Shown one piece after another: positions 9,121 to 16,295 of a stretch of DNA of 59,907 nt. Origin of the DNA: a bacterium (lineage in GTDB: Bacteria > Planctomycetota > Planctomycetia > Kolteriales > Kolteriaceae); NCBI GenBank assembly GCA_019748235.1, contig JAIEPU010000035.1, positions 1 through 59,907 on the forward strand, read 5' to 3'. Every line of letters starts with the position of its first letter. The first letter of the stretch is position 1. The translations under genes were made by a program, and so were the position numbers. The notes beneath the pieces were generated by a model. That model had not been told where the DNA came from. It did no database searches and worked only from the letters and a program-made list of their open reading frames with translations.

Positions 9121-10326
9121 ATGATCCAACCCAAGGGAGAGGACGAACCGATCGCTGCCTCTTCACCCCTCGATTTCGTCGGCCCGTTCGATTGGCAGCC
9201 GCAAACGCGCGTCGTTTTCGGGCCGGGAACTCTCGCACAAGTCGGGGAGCTCGCGCGGGAGCTCGGAAGCCGGCGGCCACTCGTCGTCACCGACCTCGGC
9301 CTGAAGAAGGCAGGACATGTCGAGCCGGCCATGCGGTCCCTCATTGATGCAGGGTTGAATCCCGTTCTCTTTGACGGCGTTGAGGAAAATCCCACGACCT
9401 CCCTAGTCGAGAAAGCCGTGGCGTTCGCCCGAGAACACTCGATCGATCTCTTCATCGGGCTCGGCGGCGGCAGTTCGATGGATACCGCCAAGGGAGCGAA
9501 CTTCATCCTGACCAACGGCGGGAAGATGGCGGATTATTGGGGAGTCGGCAAGGCGAGCAAGCCGATGTTGCCCCTCATCGCCATTCCCACGACGGCCGGT
9601 ACGGGGAGCGAAGCTCAATCGTACGCCCTCATTTCAGACGACAAGACCCATGTCAAAATGGCGTGCGGCGATAAGAAAGCCGCCCCGCGCATCGCAATTC
9701 TTGATCCCTTGGTAACGGTGTCGCAGCCGGCGCGGGTGACGGCCGTGAGCGGCATCGATGCCATCTCGCATGCTCTCGAAACCTGGGTGACGAATGTCCG
9801 CCAGCCGATCTCGCTCATGTTCGCCGCTCGGGCGTGGAAGCTGCTTGCGGATGGCTTCCCGCGCGTCCTGAACAATCCCAAGGATGTCGAAGCGCGAGGC
9901 ATGATGTTGCTCGGCGCTCATTTGGCGGGGAATGCCATCGAATGTTCCATGCTTGGAGCGACGCACTCGGCGGCGAACCCACTGACGGCCCATTACGACC
10001 TGACGCATGGACTCGCGATTGGCATTCTGTTGCCGCACGTCATTCGTTGGAATGCGGAGGAAGTGGAGCAGCAATATGTCGAGCTTTATCGGATCGCCCC
10101 GGGGGTCGATCATTTAGGGCAGGGGGCAGGAGCAGCTCTTGCCCTGATGATCGAGAACCTCGTCGAACGGTCGGGCCTTCCATCGACGCTTGCGGAGTGC
10201 GGCGTGCCGCGCGAGGCGATTCCCGAGCTCTCGCGTGAGGCAGCCGCCCAGTGGACCGCGAAGTTCAATCCTCGCCCTGTCACGGCCAGTGACTTTGAGT
10301 CCCTCTTCCATCAAGCTTACAATTGA
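9121..10326 (+). CDS. Iron-containing alcohol dehydrogenase
   Basis: A group III metal-dependent alcohol dehydrogenase, about 401 aa, that oxidises alcohols or reduces aldehydes with NAD(P). The Rossmann-like N-terminal half carries GLGGGSSMDTAKG (nucleotide phosphate binding) and PTTAGTGSEAQ. The helical half carries GIDAISHALET (metal-ligand Asp and His) and THSAANPLTAHYDLTHGLA (the remaining His ligands). Possible starts are TTG 9082, ATG 9100 and ATG 9121; 9121 (MIQPKGED) has gagag a few bases upstream and is chosen with moderate confidence. A beta-propeller gene starts 22 bases after the stop, so the two are probably co-transcribed. The substrate cannot be told. Confidence 0.9.
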   Translation: MIQPKGEDEPIAASSPLDFVGPFDWQPQTRVVFGPGTLAQVGELARELGSRRPLVVTDLGLKKAGHVEPAMRSLIDAGLNPVLFDGVEENPTTSLVEKAVAFAREHSIDLFIGLGGGSSMDTAKGANFILTNGGKMADYWGVGKASKPMLPLIAIPTTAGTGSEAQSYALISDDKTHVKMACGDKKAAPRIAILDPLVTVSQPARVTAVSGIDAISHALETWVTNVRQPISLMFAARAWKLLADGFPRVLNNPKDVEARGMMLLGAHLAGNAIECSMLGATHSAANPLTAHYDLTHGLAIGILLPHVIRWNAEEVEQQYVELYRIAPGVDHLGQGAGAALALMIENLVERSGLPSTLAECGVPREAIPELSREAAAQWTAKFNPRPVTASDFESLFHQAYN

Positions 10327-10348
10327 ACTCATCGACGGATCTCAGCTC

Positions 10349-11497
10349 ATGAGGGAACCGGTTGTGACACGATCTTTATTTGTCCTCGTTTTCGCGACGG
10401 TCTTCTCTCTCCATGCGGAAGAGAGTCTGCCTCTCAAGATTTCGCCCGCTGACCGTTGGCTATCGTTTCGCGGCAGCTTGGAGATGACCGGTCAATCCGA
10501 AACGAAGCTCCCTGAGAATCTGGAGCTTCTTTGGTCAAAGAAATTCGACGATTCGTTCGAAGCGACGGCCGCCATTGCCGACGGGGAAATTTATCTCCCC
10601 AGCATGATGGGAAAATGCTACGCACTATCGCTCAAGGATGGTGCCGAGAAATGGCTTTTCGCAACGCCGGACGAAGACCCCGCGAAGTCGTCTCCCTGCG
10701 TTGCCGGCTCGGTGATTGTGTATGGCGATGACGTCGGTGCGATCCGGGGACTTGACCGCGCGACCGGCAAGGAGCTTTGGAAGTTCGAAGCCCAATCGGA
10801 AGTCATTTGCTCGCCGACATTCATCGAGGGGAAAATTCTGATCGGAGCGTACGACAACTTCCTTTATTGCCTCGAGCCGGCAACGGGAAAGGTTGTCTGG
10901 AAGGTCGAGACGCAAGGGCCTGTCCATTGCTCGCCGAGCTACCTCGGAGGTTCAGTGGCGGTCGCGGGGTGTGACGGCTTTCTTCGTTTCGTCTCGGTGG
11001 CGGATGGAAAGCAGTCTGAGCCGATCGAGATCGGAGGCAATATCGCCTCGACTCCCGCGGTTATCGGTAGCCGTCTCTTCTTCGGCACGATGAATGAAAG
11101 CGTGGTCGGTGTCGATTGGAAGCAGAAGAAGGTGGTTTGGGAATACCGCAACCAAGGACGAAGTTTCCCCTTTTATGCTTCGCCGGCCGTTTATGAAGAT
11201 CTCGTCATTATCGGCGGACGTGACAAATCAGTGCATGCTCTTTCCCAATCTGACGGCAGCGAACGCTGGTCTTACCGGGCGAAGGCACGCGTCGAGAGTT
11301 CCGCCGTCGTCGTGGGAGATCGGGTCTACGTCGGCTCTCACGATGGGAATGTGTATGGATTCGAGGCGAAAACCGGCAAAAAGGTCTGGGAGTATCTCGC
11401 GGGGGGAGCGGTGATTGGATCGCCCGCCGTCGCGAATGGGAAGCTCGTCATCAGCAATTCCGAAGGGTCGGTCTTCTGCTTTGGTCAAAAGGAGTAG
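10349..11497 (+). CDS. Secreted PQQ-like beta-propeller protein
   Basis: After a signal peptide (RSLFVLVFATVFSLHAEES), about 360 residues form repeated propeller blades with the PQQ-enzyme repeat pattern: AxDGxxYxxSLKDGAEKW, LDRATGKELWKFE, LEPATGKVVWKVE, YGFEAKTGKKVWEY. About seven or eight blades fit the length. No quinoprotein catalytic residues can be asserted, so it may be a BamB-like or structural propeller. The ATG at 10349 is used, but a GTG at 10364 is also plausible because gaggga at 10351-10356 is well placed for it and it gives a tighter signal peptide. It is probably in an operon with the alcohol dehydrogenase upstream. Confidence 0.85.
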   Translation: MREPVVTRSLFVLVFATVFSLHAEESLPLKISPADRWLSFRGSLEMTGQSETKLPENLELLWSKKFDDSFEATAAIADGEIYLPSMMGKCYALSLKDGAEKWLFATPDEDPAKSSPCVAGSVIVYGDDVGAIRGLDRATGKELWKFEAQSEVICSPTFIEGKILIGAYDNFLYCLEPATGKVVWKVETQGPVHCSPSYLGGSVAVAGCDGFLRFVSVADGKQSEPIEIGGNIASTPAVIGSRLFFGTMNESVVGVDWKQKKVVWEYRNQGRSFPFYASPAVYEDLVIIGGRDKSVHALSQSDGSERWSYRAKARVESSAVVVGDRVYVGSHDGNVYGFEAKTGKKVWEYLAGGAVIGSPAVANGKLVISNSEGSVFCFGQKE

Positions 11498-11664
11498 GGA
11501 ATTCGCAAGGCCTTCAGCGGATCAGCCTTCTAAAAAGAAGGAAGTGTCGCCATCGAATAGGCCTACATGAGTAAAGGCCGACTCAATCCGGGGACGTCTC
11601 CTCACGCTTCCCCCCGTCGCTTCTCGACTGCGAGAAGCCGAATTCACACCGCCGGAGAATCGTG

Positions 11665-12981
11665 ATGGTCACAGACGTTTCCAAGGACAAGACCGAGGTC
11701 GGCAACTACTTCATCTCGAACTATCCTCCGTTCTCCTTCTGGAATCGTGAATCGCTCCCCAGCATTACGGAAGCCTTCGAAACCCCTTCGACCAGCGTCG
11801 AGCCGATGGGCCTCTACCTTCACATTCCCTTTTGCCGTAAGCGATGCAAGTTTTGTTATTTCCGCGTCTACACCGACGTGCAGGCGAAAGCGATTCAAGA
11901 CTACGTCGACACGCTGGCCCATGAAGTCGCGATGATCGCGGAGAAGCCTGCCGTGCAGGGACGTGAGTTTCGCTTCGTTTATTTCGGCGGTGGAACGCCG
12001 TCGTTTCTCTCCGAACGGCAGCTCTTAGGACTCGTCGACAAGCTTCGCACGTCGATCCGCTGGGACAATGCGGACGAAGTGACGTTCGAGTGCGAGCCAG
12101 GAACGCTGAGCCAGCCGAAGCTGGAAGCGATCAAAGAGATTGGAGTGACACGGCTGAGCCTGGGGGTCGAAAACTTCGACGATGCGGTTCTTGAAGAGAA
12201 TGGCCGCGCTCACAAGTCGAAGGAAATCTTTCGCGCGTGGGACTGGATCCAAGAGACTGGTTTCAAGCAGATCAATATCGACCTCATTGCCGGGATGATT
12301 GGCGAGACAACCGAGAACTGGGAAGCCTGCATCAAGCGGACGATCGACCTTTCGCCCGACAGCGTGACGATCTATCAGCTCGAATTGCCTTACAACACGC
12401 GCTATTCGAAGTCGCTCACCGTGCTGGGGCAAGAGATCGACGTCGCTCCTTGGTCCCTTAAACGGCAGTGGCTGAATTACGCGTACGATGAGCTGCTTGC
12501 GAACGGGTACGAGATTTCGAGCGCGTACACGCTGCGGAAGAAATCAACGAACCAGGTGAAGTTCCTCTACCGAGACAATCTATGGCATGGGTCCGACCTC
12601 CTTTGCGCGGGGGTCGCATCCTTCGGCCATCTGTCCGGCGTGCACTATCAGAACATCGACGGGCTCGAGGAGTATCAGGCCGCGGTTGCCGAGAATCGTT
12701 TGCCGCTCAACCGAGCTCTTGTCGTATCCCCCGAAGAGTCTCTCATTCGGCAGATGATCCTGCAGATGAAGCTCGGCCGGCTGGATGCGGGATACTTCCG
12801 AAGCAAGTTCGGCCGTGAGATCTTTACTGATTTCCGCCAGCCGTTCGAGGATCTCGTCTCCCGCGAGCTCGCCCGGATCGACGGCGACAAATTCACGCTC
12901 ACACGCGAGGGATTCCTTCGGGTCGATTCGCTGCTCCCCGCGTTCTTTAAGCCCGAGCACCAGGGAAACCGGTACACTTAA
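11665..12981 (+). CDS. Radical SAM enzyme, HemN/HemW-like
   Basis: The 438-aa protein has the radical SAM cluster motif CRKRCKFCYF (Cys57, Cys61, Cys64, CX3CX2C) in the HemN/HemW context YLHIPFC, followed by FVYFGGGTPSFL, FECEPGTL, RLSLGVENFDD and INIDLIAGMIGET. The C-terminal part (HGSDLLCAGVASFGHLSG, then a winged-helix-like tail) fits the coproporphyrinogen III oxidase-like family. Family members act as heme chaperones, coproporphyrinogen dehydrogenases, methyltransferases or cyclases, so the annotation as heme synthesis is not safe. An N-terminal NYFISNYPPFSFW block precedes the usual domain start. The ATG at 11665 follows ggaga; GTG 11662 is adjacent. A UbiC-like gene follows after a repeat-filled gap. 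Confidence 0.85.
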   Translation: MVTDVSKDKTEVGNYFISNYPPFSFWNRESLPSITEAFETPSTSVEPMGLYLHIPFCRKRCKFCYFRVYTDVQAKAIQDYVDTLAHEVAMIAEKPAVQGREFRFVYFGGGTPSFLSERQLLGLVDKLRTSIRWDNADEVTFECEPGTLSQPKLEAIKEIGVTRLSLGVENFDDAVLEENGRAHKSKEIFRAWDWIQETGFKQINIDLIAGMIGETTENWEACIKRTIDLSPDSVTIYQLELPYNTRYSKSLTVLGQEIDVAPWSLKRQWLNYAYDELLANGYEISSAYTLRKKSTNQVKFLYRDNLWHGSDLLCAGVASFGHLSGVHYQNIDGLEEYQAAVAENRLPLNRALVVSPEESLIRQMILQMKLGRLDAGYFRSKFGREIFTDFRQPFEDLVSRELARIDGDKFTLTREGFLRVDSLLPAFFKPEHQGNRYT

Positions 12982-13016
12982 CGTCGACCGCTCGTCATGG
13001 GTAGTGGTCGAATGTC

Positions 13017-13032
13017 GGGTGGCCCGGCAACT
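13017..13032 (+). repeat. Partial copy of the GGCAAC-type dispersed repeat
   Basis: gggtggcccggcaact matches the 5' end of the repeat at 13061-13110 and of the minus copies at 13203 and 18843, then diverges. It is a fragment only. Confidence 0.45.
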
Positions 13033-13060
13033 GATACGAGAAGGAATGAAGGCGATTGAA

Positions 13061-13110
13061 GGTTGGCCCGGACAACTTGTTTGCCTGGGTTGCGCAGCAC
13101 CAAGAGGGGA
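13061..13110 (+). repeat. GGCAAC-type dispersed repeat, copy A
   Basis: About 50 bases following the consensus GGNTGGCCNNGGCAACT, then CGTTGCCTGGGTNGC, then GAAGCAACAAGAGGG. The centre is a GGCAAC/GTTGCC palindrome, imperfect in this copy. Confidence 0.7.
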
Positions 13111-13202
13111 ACGGAAGCAAGCTGACACGCAATCGCTCGTTTCGAAGTGCGCACCGGCTAGAAGATCTACAAATATCGAAAGCGTTGATGATTGCTGGGG
13201 AA

Positions 13203-13256
13203 CAGACCCTCTTGTGCCTTCGGCACCCAGGCAACGAGTTGCCAGGGCCACCCGAG
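13203..13256 (-). repeat. GGCAAC-type dispersed repeat, copy B
   Basis: Minus-strand copy with an intact GGCAACTCGTTGCC palindrome followed by TGGGTGCCGAAGGCACAAG. It lies inverted to copy A 93 bases away. Confidence 0.7.
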
Positions 13257-13341
13257 GTGAATTGTTCGAAGGCATTGATCGTTGCAGGTTGCATTCGATG
13301 AATAGGCAGCGACTCGGTGATTCGTATCGCGGAGGCTTGTC

Positions 13342-13878
13342 ATGATCAAAGCGGTTGATCCCAGTAAGGAGCTCAGACTCCTTCTGGCATTTTTCGGCGA
13401 CAGCGTCCTGCCGAAAGTAACGATCGAACCGCCGGAAGACGTTCCCGCCCCGTACCATCAGCTTCTCGTCCACCGAGGACACATGACCGAAACGCTGGAA
13501 CGCCACTACAACGACAAAGTCGTCGTGCATCCGTGGGTGATTCAGCGAAACGGAGAGATGTACGGCCGCAAGCTCGACCTGACGCTTCAAAAGACCGGCG
13601 AAGTCGTGATGACTGGCCTGATGATCTTTAACCTGAGCTTCGTGAAGGAAAACATCAAACAAGAGATTCTGGAGGGGAAGACGCCTCTCGGCCGAATCTT
13701 GATCAGTCACAATGTACTTCGTGAAGTGAGCACCGGTTCCTATTTACGCATCGAAGCCGACGACCCGCTCGTCAGCCGTTTCCATCTCACCGAGCCCAAG
13801 CCCGCCTACGGCCGCCTCGCCACTATCTTTTGCGACGAAAAACCAGCCGTTGACCTCGTCGAGATCGTCAGGCCGTAA
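13342..13878 (+). CDS. Chorismate-lyase-like (UbiC/DUF98 fold) protein
   Basis: The 178-aa protein has the layout of the UbiC transcription regulator-associated/chorismate lyase fold: an early LLVHRGHMTETLERHYND strand-helix, a central KTGEVVMTGLMIFNLSFV, a GRILISHNVLREV block and a closing YGRLATIFCDEKPAVDLVEIV. There the final Glu sits where chorismate lyases keep their catalytic Glu. If active it would release pyruvate from chorismate to give 4-hydroxybenzoate or a related acid, but identity with true UbiC is remote. It is downstream of the radical SAM gene in the same direction, separated by repeats. The start ATG is at 13342. Confidence 0.65.
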   Translation: MIKAVDPSKELRLLLAFFGDSVLPKVTIEPPEDVPAPYHQLLVHRGHMTETLERHYNDKVVVHPWVIQRNGEMYGRKLDLTLQKTGEVVMTGLMIFNLSFVKENIKQEILEGKTPLGRILISHNVLREVSTGSYLRIEADDPLVSRFHLTEPKPAYGRLATIFCDEKPAVDLVEIVRP

Positions 13879-13935
13879 GCAGGTTCGAACGTTCTTCTAC
13901 CTAATCCTGTCTTCATTCGCAGCGTATGACGGGCC

Positions 13936-14022
13936 GTAGGGTACGCAGCCCTCTGCGTACCATGGGATCGCGAACGTCATTGCCGCGACTCATCCTATTT
14001 GGCAAAGGTCAAGATTTGCTCG
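13936..14022 (+). repeat. REP-like palindrome with conserved 3' extension, copy 1
   Basis: It starts GTAGG, then an 8-bp stem GTACGCAG/CTGCGTAC and a CATGGG flank, followed by about 58 bases that match the copy at 14796-14882. The two copies agree at 78 of 87 positions by eye and are in the same orientation. Confidence 0.8.
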
Positions 14023-14156
14023 AACGCAATTGTTAAATTGCAGTCACATCAATCGACATCGGCATGCAAAGGGCCGCGTGATCGACGGTCGGTGGGAGCG
14101 GTTGATGTACTTCGTCCATTACGGGAACGTATCTCTTGGAAGTGTCATCGAAACGG

Positions 14157-14726
14157 ATGCTCGGCTTCTATGGTGGTGAGCCAACGATTAACTATGACCT
14201 TGCCGCAGAAAAGATCATTATTGATCATAACCACATTTTTAATGTGATCTGCGGACTGTTTGCTTTCGTGTTTATCCTTGCATGTCCGATATATGTGATT
14301 TGGCTAGCGGTTAACGAACTTGTGAATAATCAGTGGAATGGGTTAATAGCCATTCCGTCGTACGTTGTTGGCATCATAATGTCATGGTTGGTGGGAAGTT
14401 TTCCGCTATTCGTTTTTTTGAAATGCGCCGGAAACCAAAGAATAGAAATCGACTTTCGTCATCGAGAGATCGACTTTGAGCAACTCGGAATTCGTGGGCA
14501 TTATCGATCAAAGCACTTTTCATTCGACAGTATTTGTGCTGTGCAGTTACTAAAAATCAACGACTCGGAACTCACTTTCGAATACCAAGTGTTATTGGTT
14601 TACACCGACGACGGGGCCCCTCGCCGTCGTGCATTGTTTCAATCGAACATTTTTGATCGGGCTGAGTTGCTCGCTAGTTCGTTATCGAGGCAGATCGGAT
14701 GCGAACTATTGGTCGGTGTCGATTAA
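14157..14726 (+). CDS. Hypothetical two-helix membrane protein, 189 aa
   Basis: Family not recognised. Two strong membrane segments are visible, at about residues 27-52 (FNVICGLFAFVFILACPIYV) and 60-90 (LIAIPSYVVGIIMSWLVGSF, then FPLFVFL). A soluble C-terminal domain of mixed beta strands follows (QRIEIDFRHREIDFEQ, ELTFEYQVLLVYTDDG). The layout, a two-helix hairpin then a PH-like beta domain, resembles other small membrane proteins such as the YcxB-like one at 15518. The ATG at 14157 is preferred to TTG 14136. Codons are more A/T-rich than in the housekeeping genes. It is flanked on both sides by direct repeats of 87 bp. Confidence 0.7.
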   Translation: MLGFYGGEPTINYDLAAEKIIIDHNHIFNVICGLFAFVFILACPIYVIWLAVNELVNNQWNGLIAIPSYVVGIIMSWLVGSFPLFVFLKCAGNQRIEIDFRHREIDFEQLGIRGHYRSKHFSFDSICAVQLLKINDSELTFEYQVLLVYTDDGAPRRRALFQSNIFDRAELLASSLSRQIGCELLVGVD

Positions 14727-14795
14727 ATACGACAGCCGTTGGGTACGCCCATCAAACAAAATCGTCAAGCAGAGGGCTGTGTGACCCACGAAGCT

Positions 14796-14882
14796 GTAGG
14801 GCACGCAGCCCCCTGCGTGCCATGAGCTCGCATACGTCATCGCCGCGACTCATCCTATTTGGCAAAGGTCAAGATTTACTCG
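14796..14882 (+). repeat. REP-like palindrome with conserved 3' extension, copy 2
   Basis: GTAGG, stem GCACGCAG/CTGCGTGC, CATGAG flank, then the same extension (gtcatcgccgcgactcatcc and onward) as at 13936. Relative to copy 1 the second stem pair has changed from T-A to C-G on both arms, so pairing is kept. A degenerate half-copy (gcagagggctgtgtgaccc, about 14770-14788) lies just upstream. Confidence 0.8.
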
Positions 14883-14984
14883 GCAGCCCTCGTTAGATTG
14901 TAGACCCGCGAGATCGATCGGCCTGAGGAGTGCGCTTACAATCGAGTTCACCTTATCCATGAGCACGTGAGAGGTAACGCATCA

Positions 14985-15479
14985 ATGTCGGCAGAATCAA
15001 TTGACGAAGCCACCTTGTTGCTTTGCGGCTTCGATGTTGGCTACTTCAGTTACGATGACATTGTGAAATGGGCGGATCGGCACATCGTTGAAACCGAAGA
15101 TCCGCCGAATGAATTGCTTGAGTTAGCGATGATTCAGATCCGCGAGACCCATCCCACAGACGTGCACAACTTAGTTTGCAACTTGAGTCCGACCGAATCC
15201 TCGATGAGGATCGAAATCAAACTTGGGCTGATTGGCCTTTTGCTCGCGAAGCAAAGAATCACGACGCGAGAGGTCATGAGTCGCTTTTGGTCGTTGAAAG
15301 ACGAACCCGGAATCACAGACGAGCAAGAATCGCAAATCTACTTTCTCGATGATGGATATGACCTTGCTCGTGCCGGCACCTATGGCACGATCGAGAATGT
15401 GGAACAAGAGCTGCATGATTTCGTCATGCCCTATGCACAACAAATCAGGGAGCGATTCCCGCAATTGTTGGGTGTTTGA
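14985..15479 (+). CDS. Hypothetical protein, 164 aa
   Basis: A soluble, acidic, all-helical protein of 164 residues that I do not recognise. Distinct segments are GYFSYDDIVKWADRHI with PPNELLELAMIQI, and a C-terminal VEQELHDFVMPYAQQIRERF. The compact acidic helical form and the isolated setting among repeats recall immunity-type orphan genes, but this is inference from composition only. ATG 14985 with gagagg at 14970-14975 is chosen over GTG 14967. Confidence 0.65.
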   Translation: MSAESIDEATLLLCGFDVGYFSYDDIVKWADRHIVETEDPPNELLELAMIQIRETHPTDVHNLVCNLSPTESSMRIEIKLGLIGLLLAKQRITTREVMSRFWSLKDEPGITDEQESQIYFLDDGYDLARAGTYGTIENVEQELHDFVMPYAQQIRERFPQLLGV

Positions 15480-15483
15480 ATCG

Positions 15484-15508
15484 GTATGCAGAGGACTGCA
15501 TACCCTAC
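15484..15508 (-). repeat. REP-like palindrome with GTAGG foot
   Basis: On the minus strand: GTAGG, stem GTATGCAG/CTGCATAC, loop tcct. Its fourth stem pair is T-A where other copies have C-G, changed on both arms. It lies in the short gap between convergent genes ending at 15479 and 15518. Confidence 0.7.
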
Positions 15509-15517
15509 AGCCTGCTT

Positions 15518-16009
15518 TTAACGGACTTTTCCACCAGCATCCAAGACGCGCTGCAAGATGAATGCTCTCATCCCGTCAGGAAGACACGCGGTGGGAATTG
15601 TGACGAACTGAGCTTTAGAAAAGAGCAGAAGGCAGATATCCGGGAATTGCCAAACTTCTTTGATTGTCGACCAACGATAAGTCACAGTGCCCATGCTGGA
15701 AGTTAAAGTAAACGAAGACTCCTCAGCGCGAAAAGTTGCCTTTGAATCATCCAGTGCGGAAAACTTACTCATTGCACTTCGAAAATGGACGACGTACAGG
15801 GCTACCGCCATTCCCATCCCAAGTGCCAGAGCCGACCCAAGAGCCCCGACAGCCCATGAAGTGTCGCCTTGCAGGACTCGAAATGCGAGAAAAGCCGATA
15901 GAAGTATAAGAATCCCGATGTATCCCGATCCGACACTCCGGCGCCAAAAAGCAAATACAGCTTTTCGTAGCAGCGGCACCGAGTAGACAAGCGTTGTTTC
16001 ATATGTCAT
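15518..16009 (-). CDS. YcxB-like membrane protein
   Basis: The 163-residue protein begins MTYETTLVYSVPLLRKAVFAFW, has two membrane helices at about 27-45 (YIGILILLSAFLAFRVL) and 52-75 (ALGSALALGMGMAVALYVVHF), and ends in a beta-rich domain with TVTYRWSTIKEVWQFPDICLLLF and IPTACLPDGMRAFIL. This two-helix plus PH-like C-terminal layout matches the YcxB-like family, whose role is unknown. Starts at 16009 and 16039 are both possible; 16039 would overlap the remnant upstream. It is the last gene of a minus-strand run starting at 18744. Confidence 0.7.
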   Translation of the reverse strand: MTYETTLVYSVPLLRKAVFAFWRRSVGSGYIGILILLSAFLAFRVLQGDTSWAVGALGSALALGMGMAVALYVVHFRSAMSKFSALDDSKATFRAEESSFTLTSSMGTVTYRWSTIKEVWQFPDICLLLFSKAQFVTIPTACLPDGMRAFILQRVLDAGGKVR

Positions 16010-16028
16010 GAGGGTAAGCTTCCGTAGG

Positions 16029-16295
16029 TCACTCGGCATTCTTAATGACCTCTGCAATCCGCGATCTTACTTGTGCCTCATCAAATTCTTCGGGCCACCG
16101 ATCGTCATCGGGATTCTAGTTGTCCGAAAGGCAAAAGATCGTCGACAATGCTTCGTCGATAACTGAAGAGTCTTTGGTTAATGAGCCATTGTCTCGCTCC
16201 TGCCTCCATCTTCGGATGTATTCGTCCGCGAAATAGTTCGCATCGAATTCACCGAGAGCGAACCGCTTGGCGAATTCGAATAAGGCGTCACTCAT
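16029..16295 (-). pseudogene. Colicin-D-immunity-like protein, interrupted by TAG
   Basis: From ATG 16295 the frame reads MSDALFEFAKRFALGEFDAN, then YFADEYIRRWRQERDNGSL, then a helix ending LSTIFCLSDN, a TAG at 16116-16118, then NPDDDRWPEEFDEAQVRSR to a TGA at 16029. This matches my memory of the colicin-immunity (colicin D immunity) family: a G-E-[F/I]-x-A-x-x-F...Y...W..E-R-D-x-G helix, then LSxIFCxxDxYNPD and a closing E-x-D-E-x-x-L/V-R helix. The stop replaces the expected Tyr of YNPD. The whole remnant is 88 codons, near family length. The ATG overlaps the TGA of the HEAT-like gene (ATGA), implying translational coupling. No cognate toxin is adjacent. Confidence 0.75.

Larger units (their letters stand above)
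12982..13341. other. Intergenic region carrying three GGCAAC-type repeats
   Basis: This 360-base gap contains a partial repeat at 13017-13032, a plus-oriented copy at 13061-13110 and a minus-oriented copy at 13203-13256. Frames passing through it are repeat-encoded and not credible genes. Confidence 0.65.

Noticed and set aside
11527-11542. Hairpin ccttct-aaaa-agaagg after the beta-propeller gene
   Set aside because: The stem is only six base pairs with no T-tract, too weak to call a terminator.
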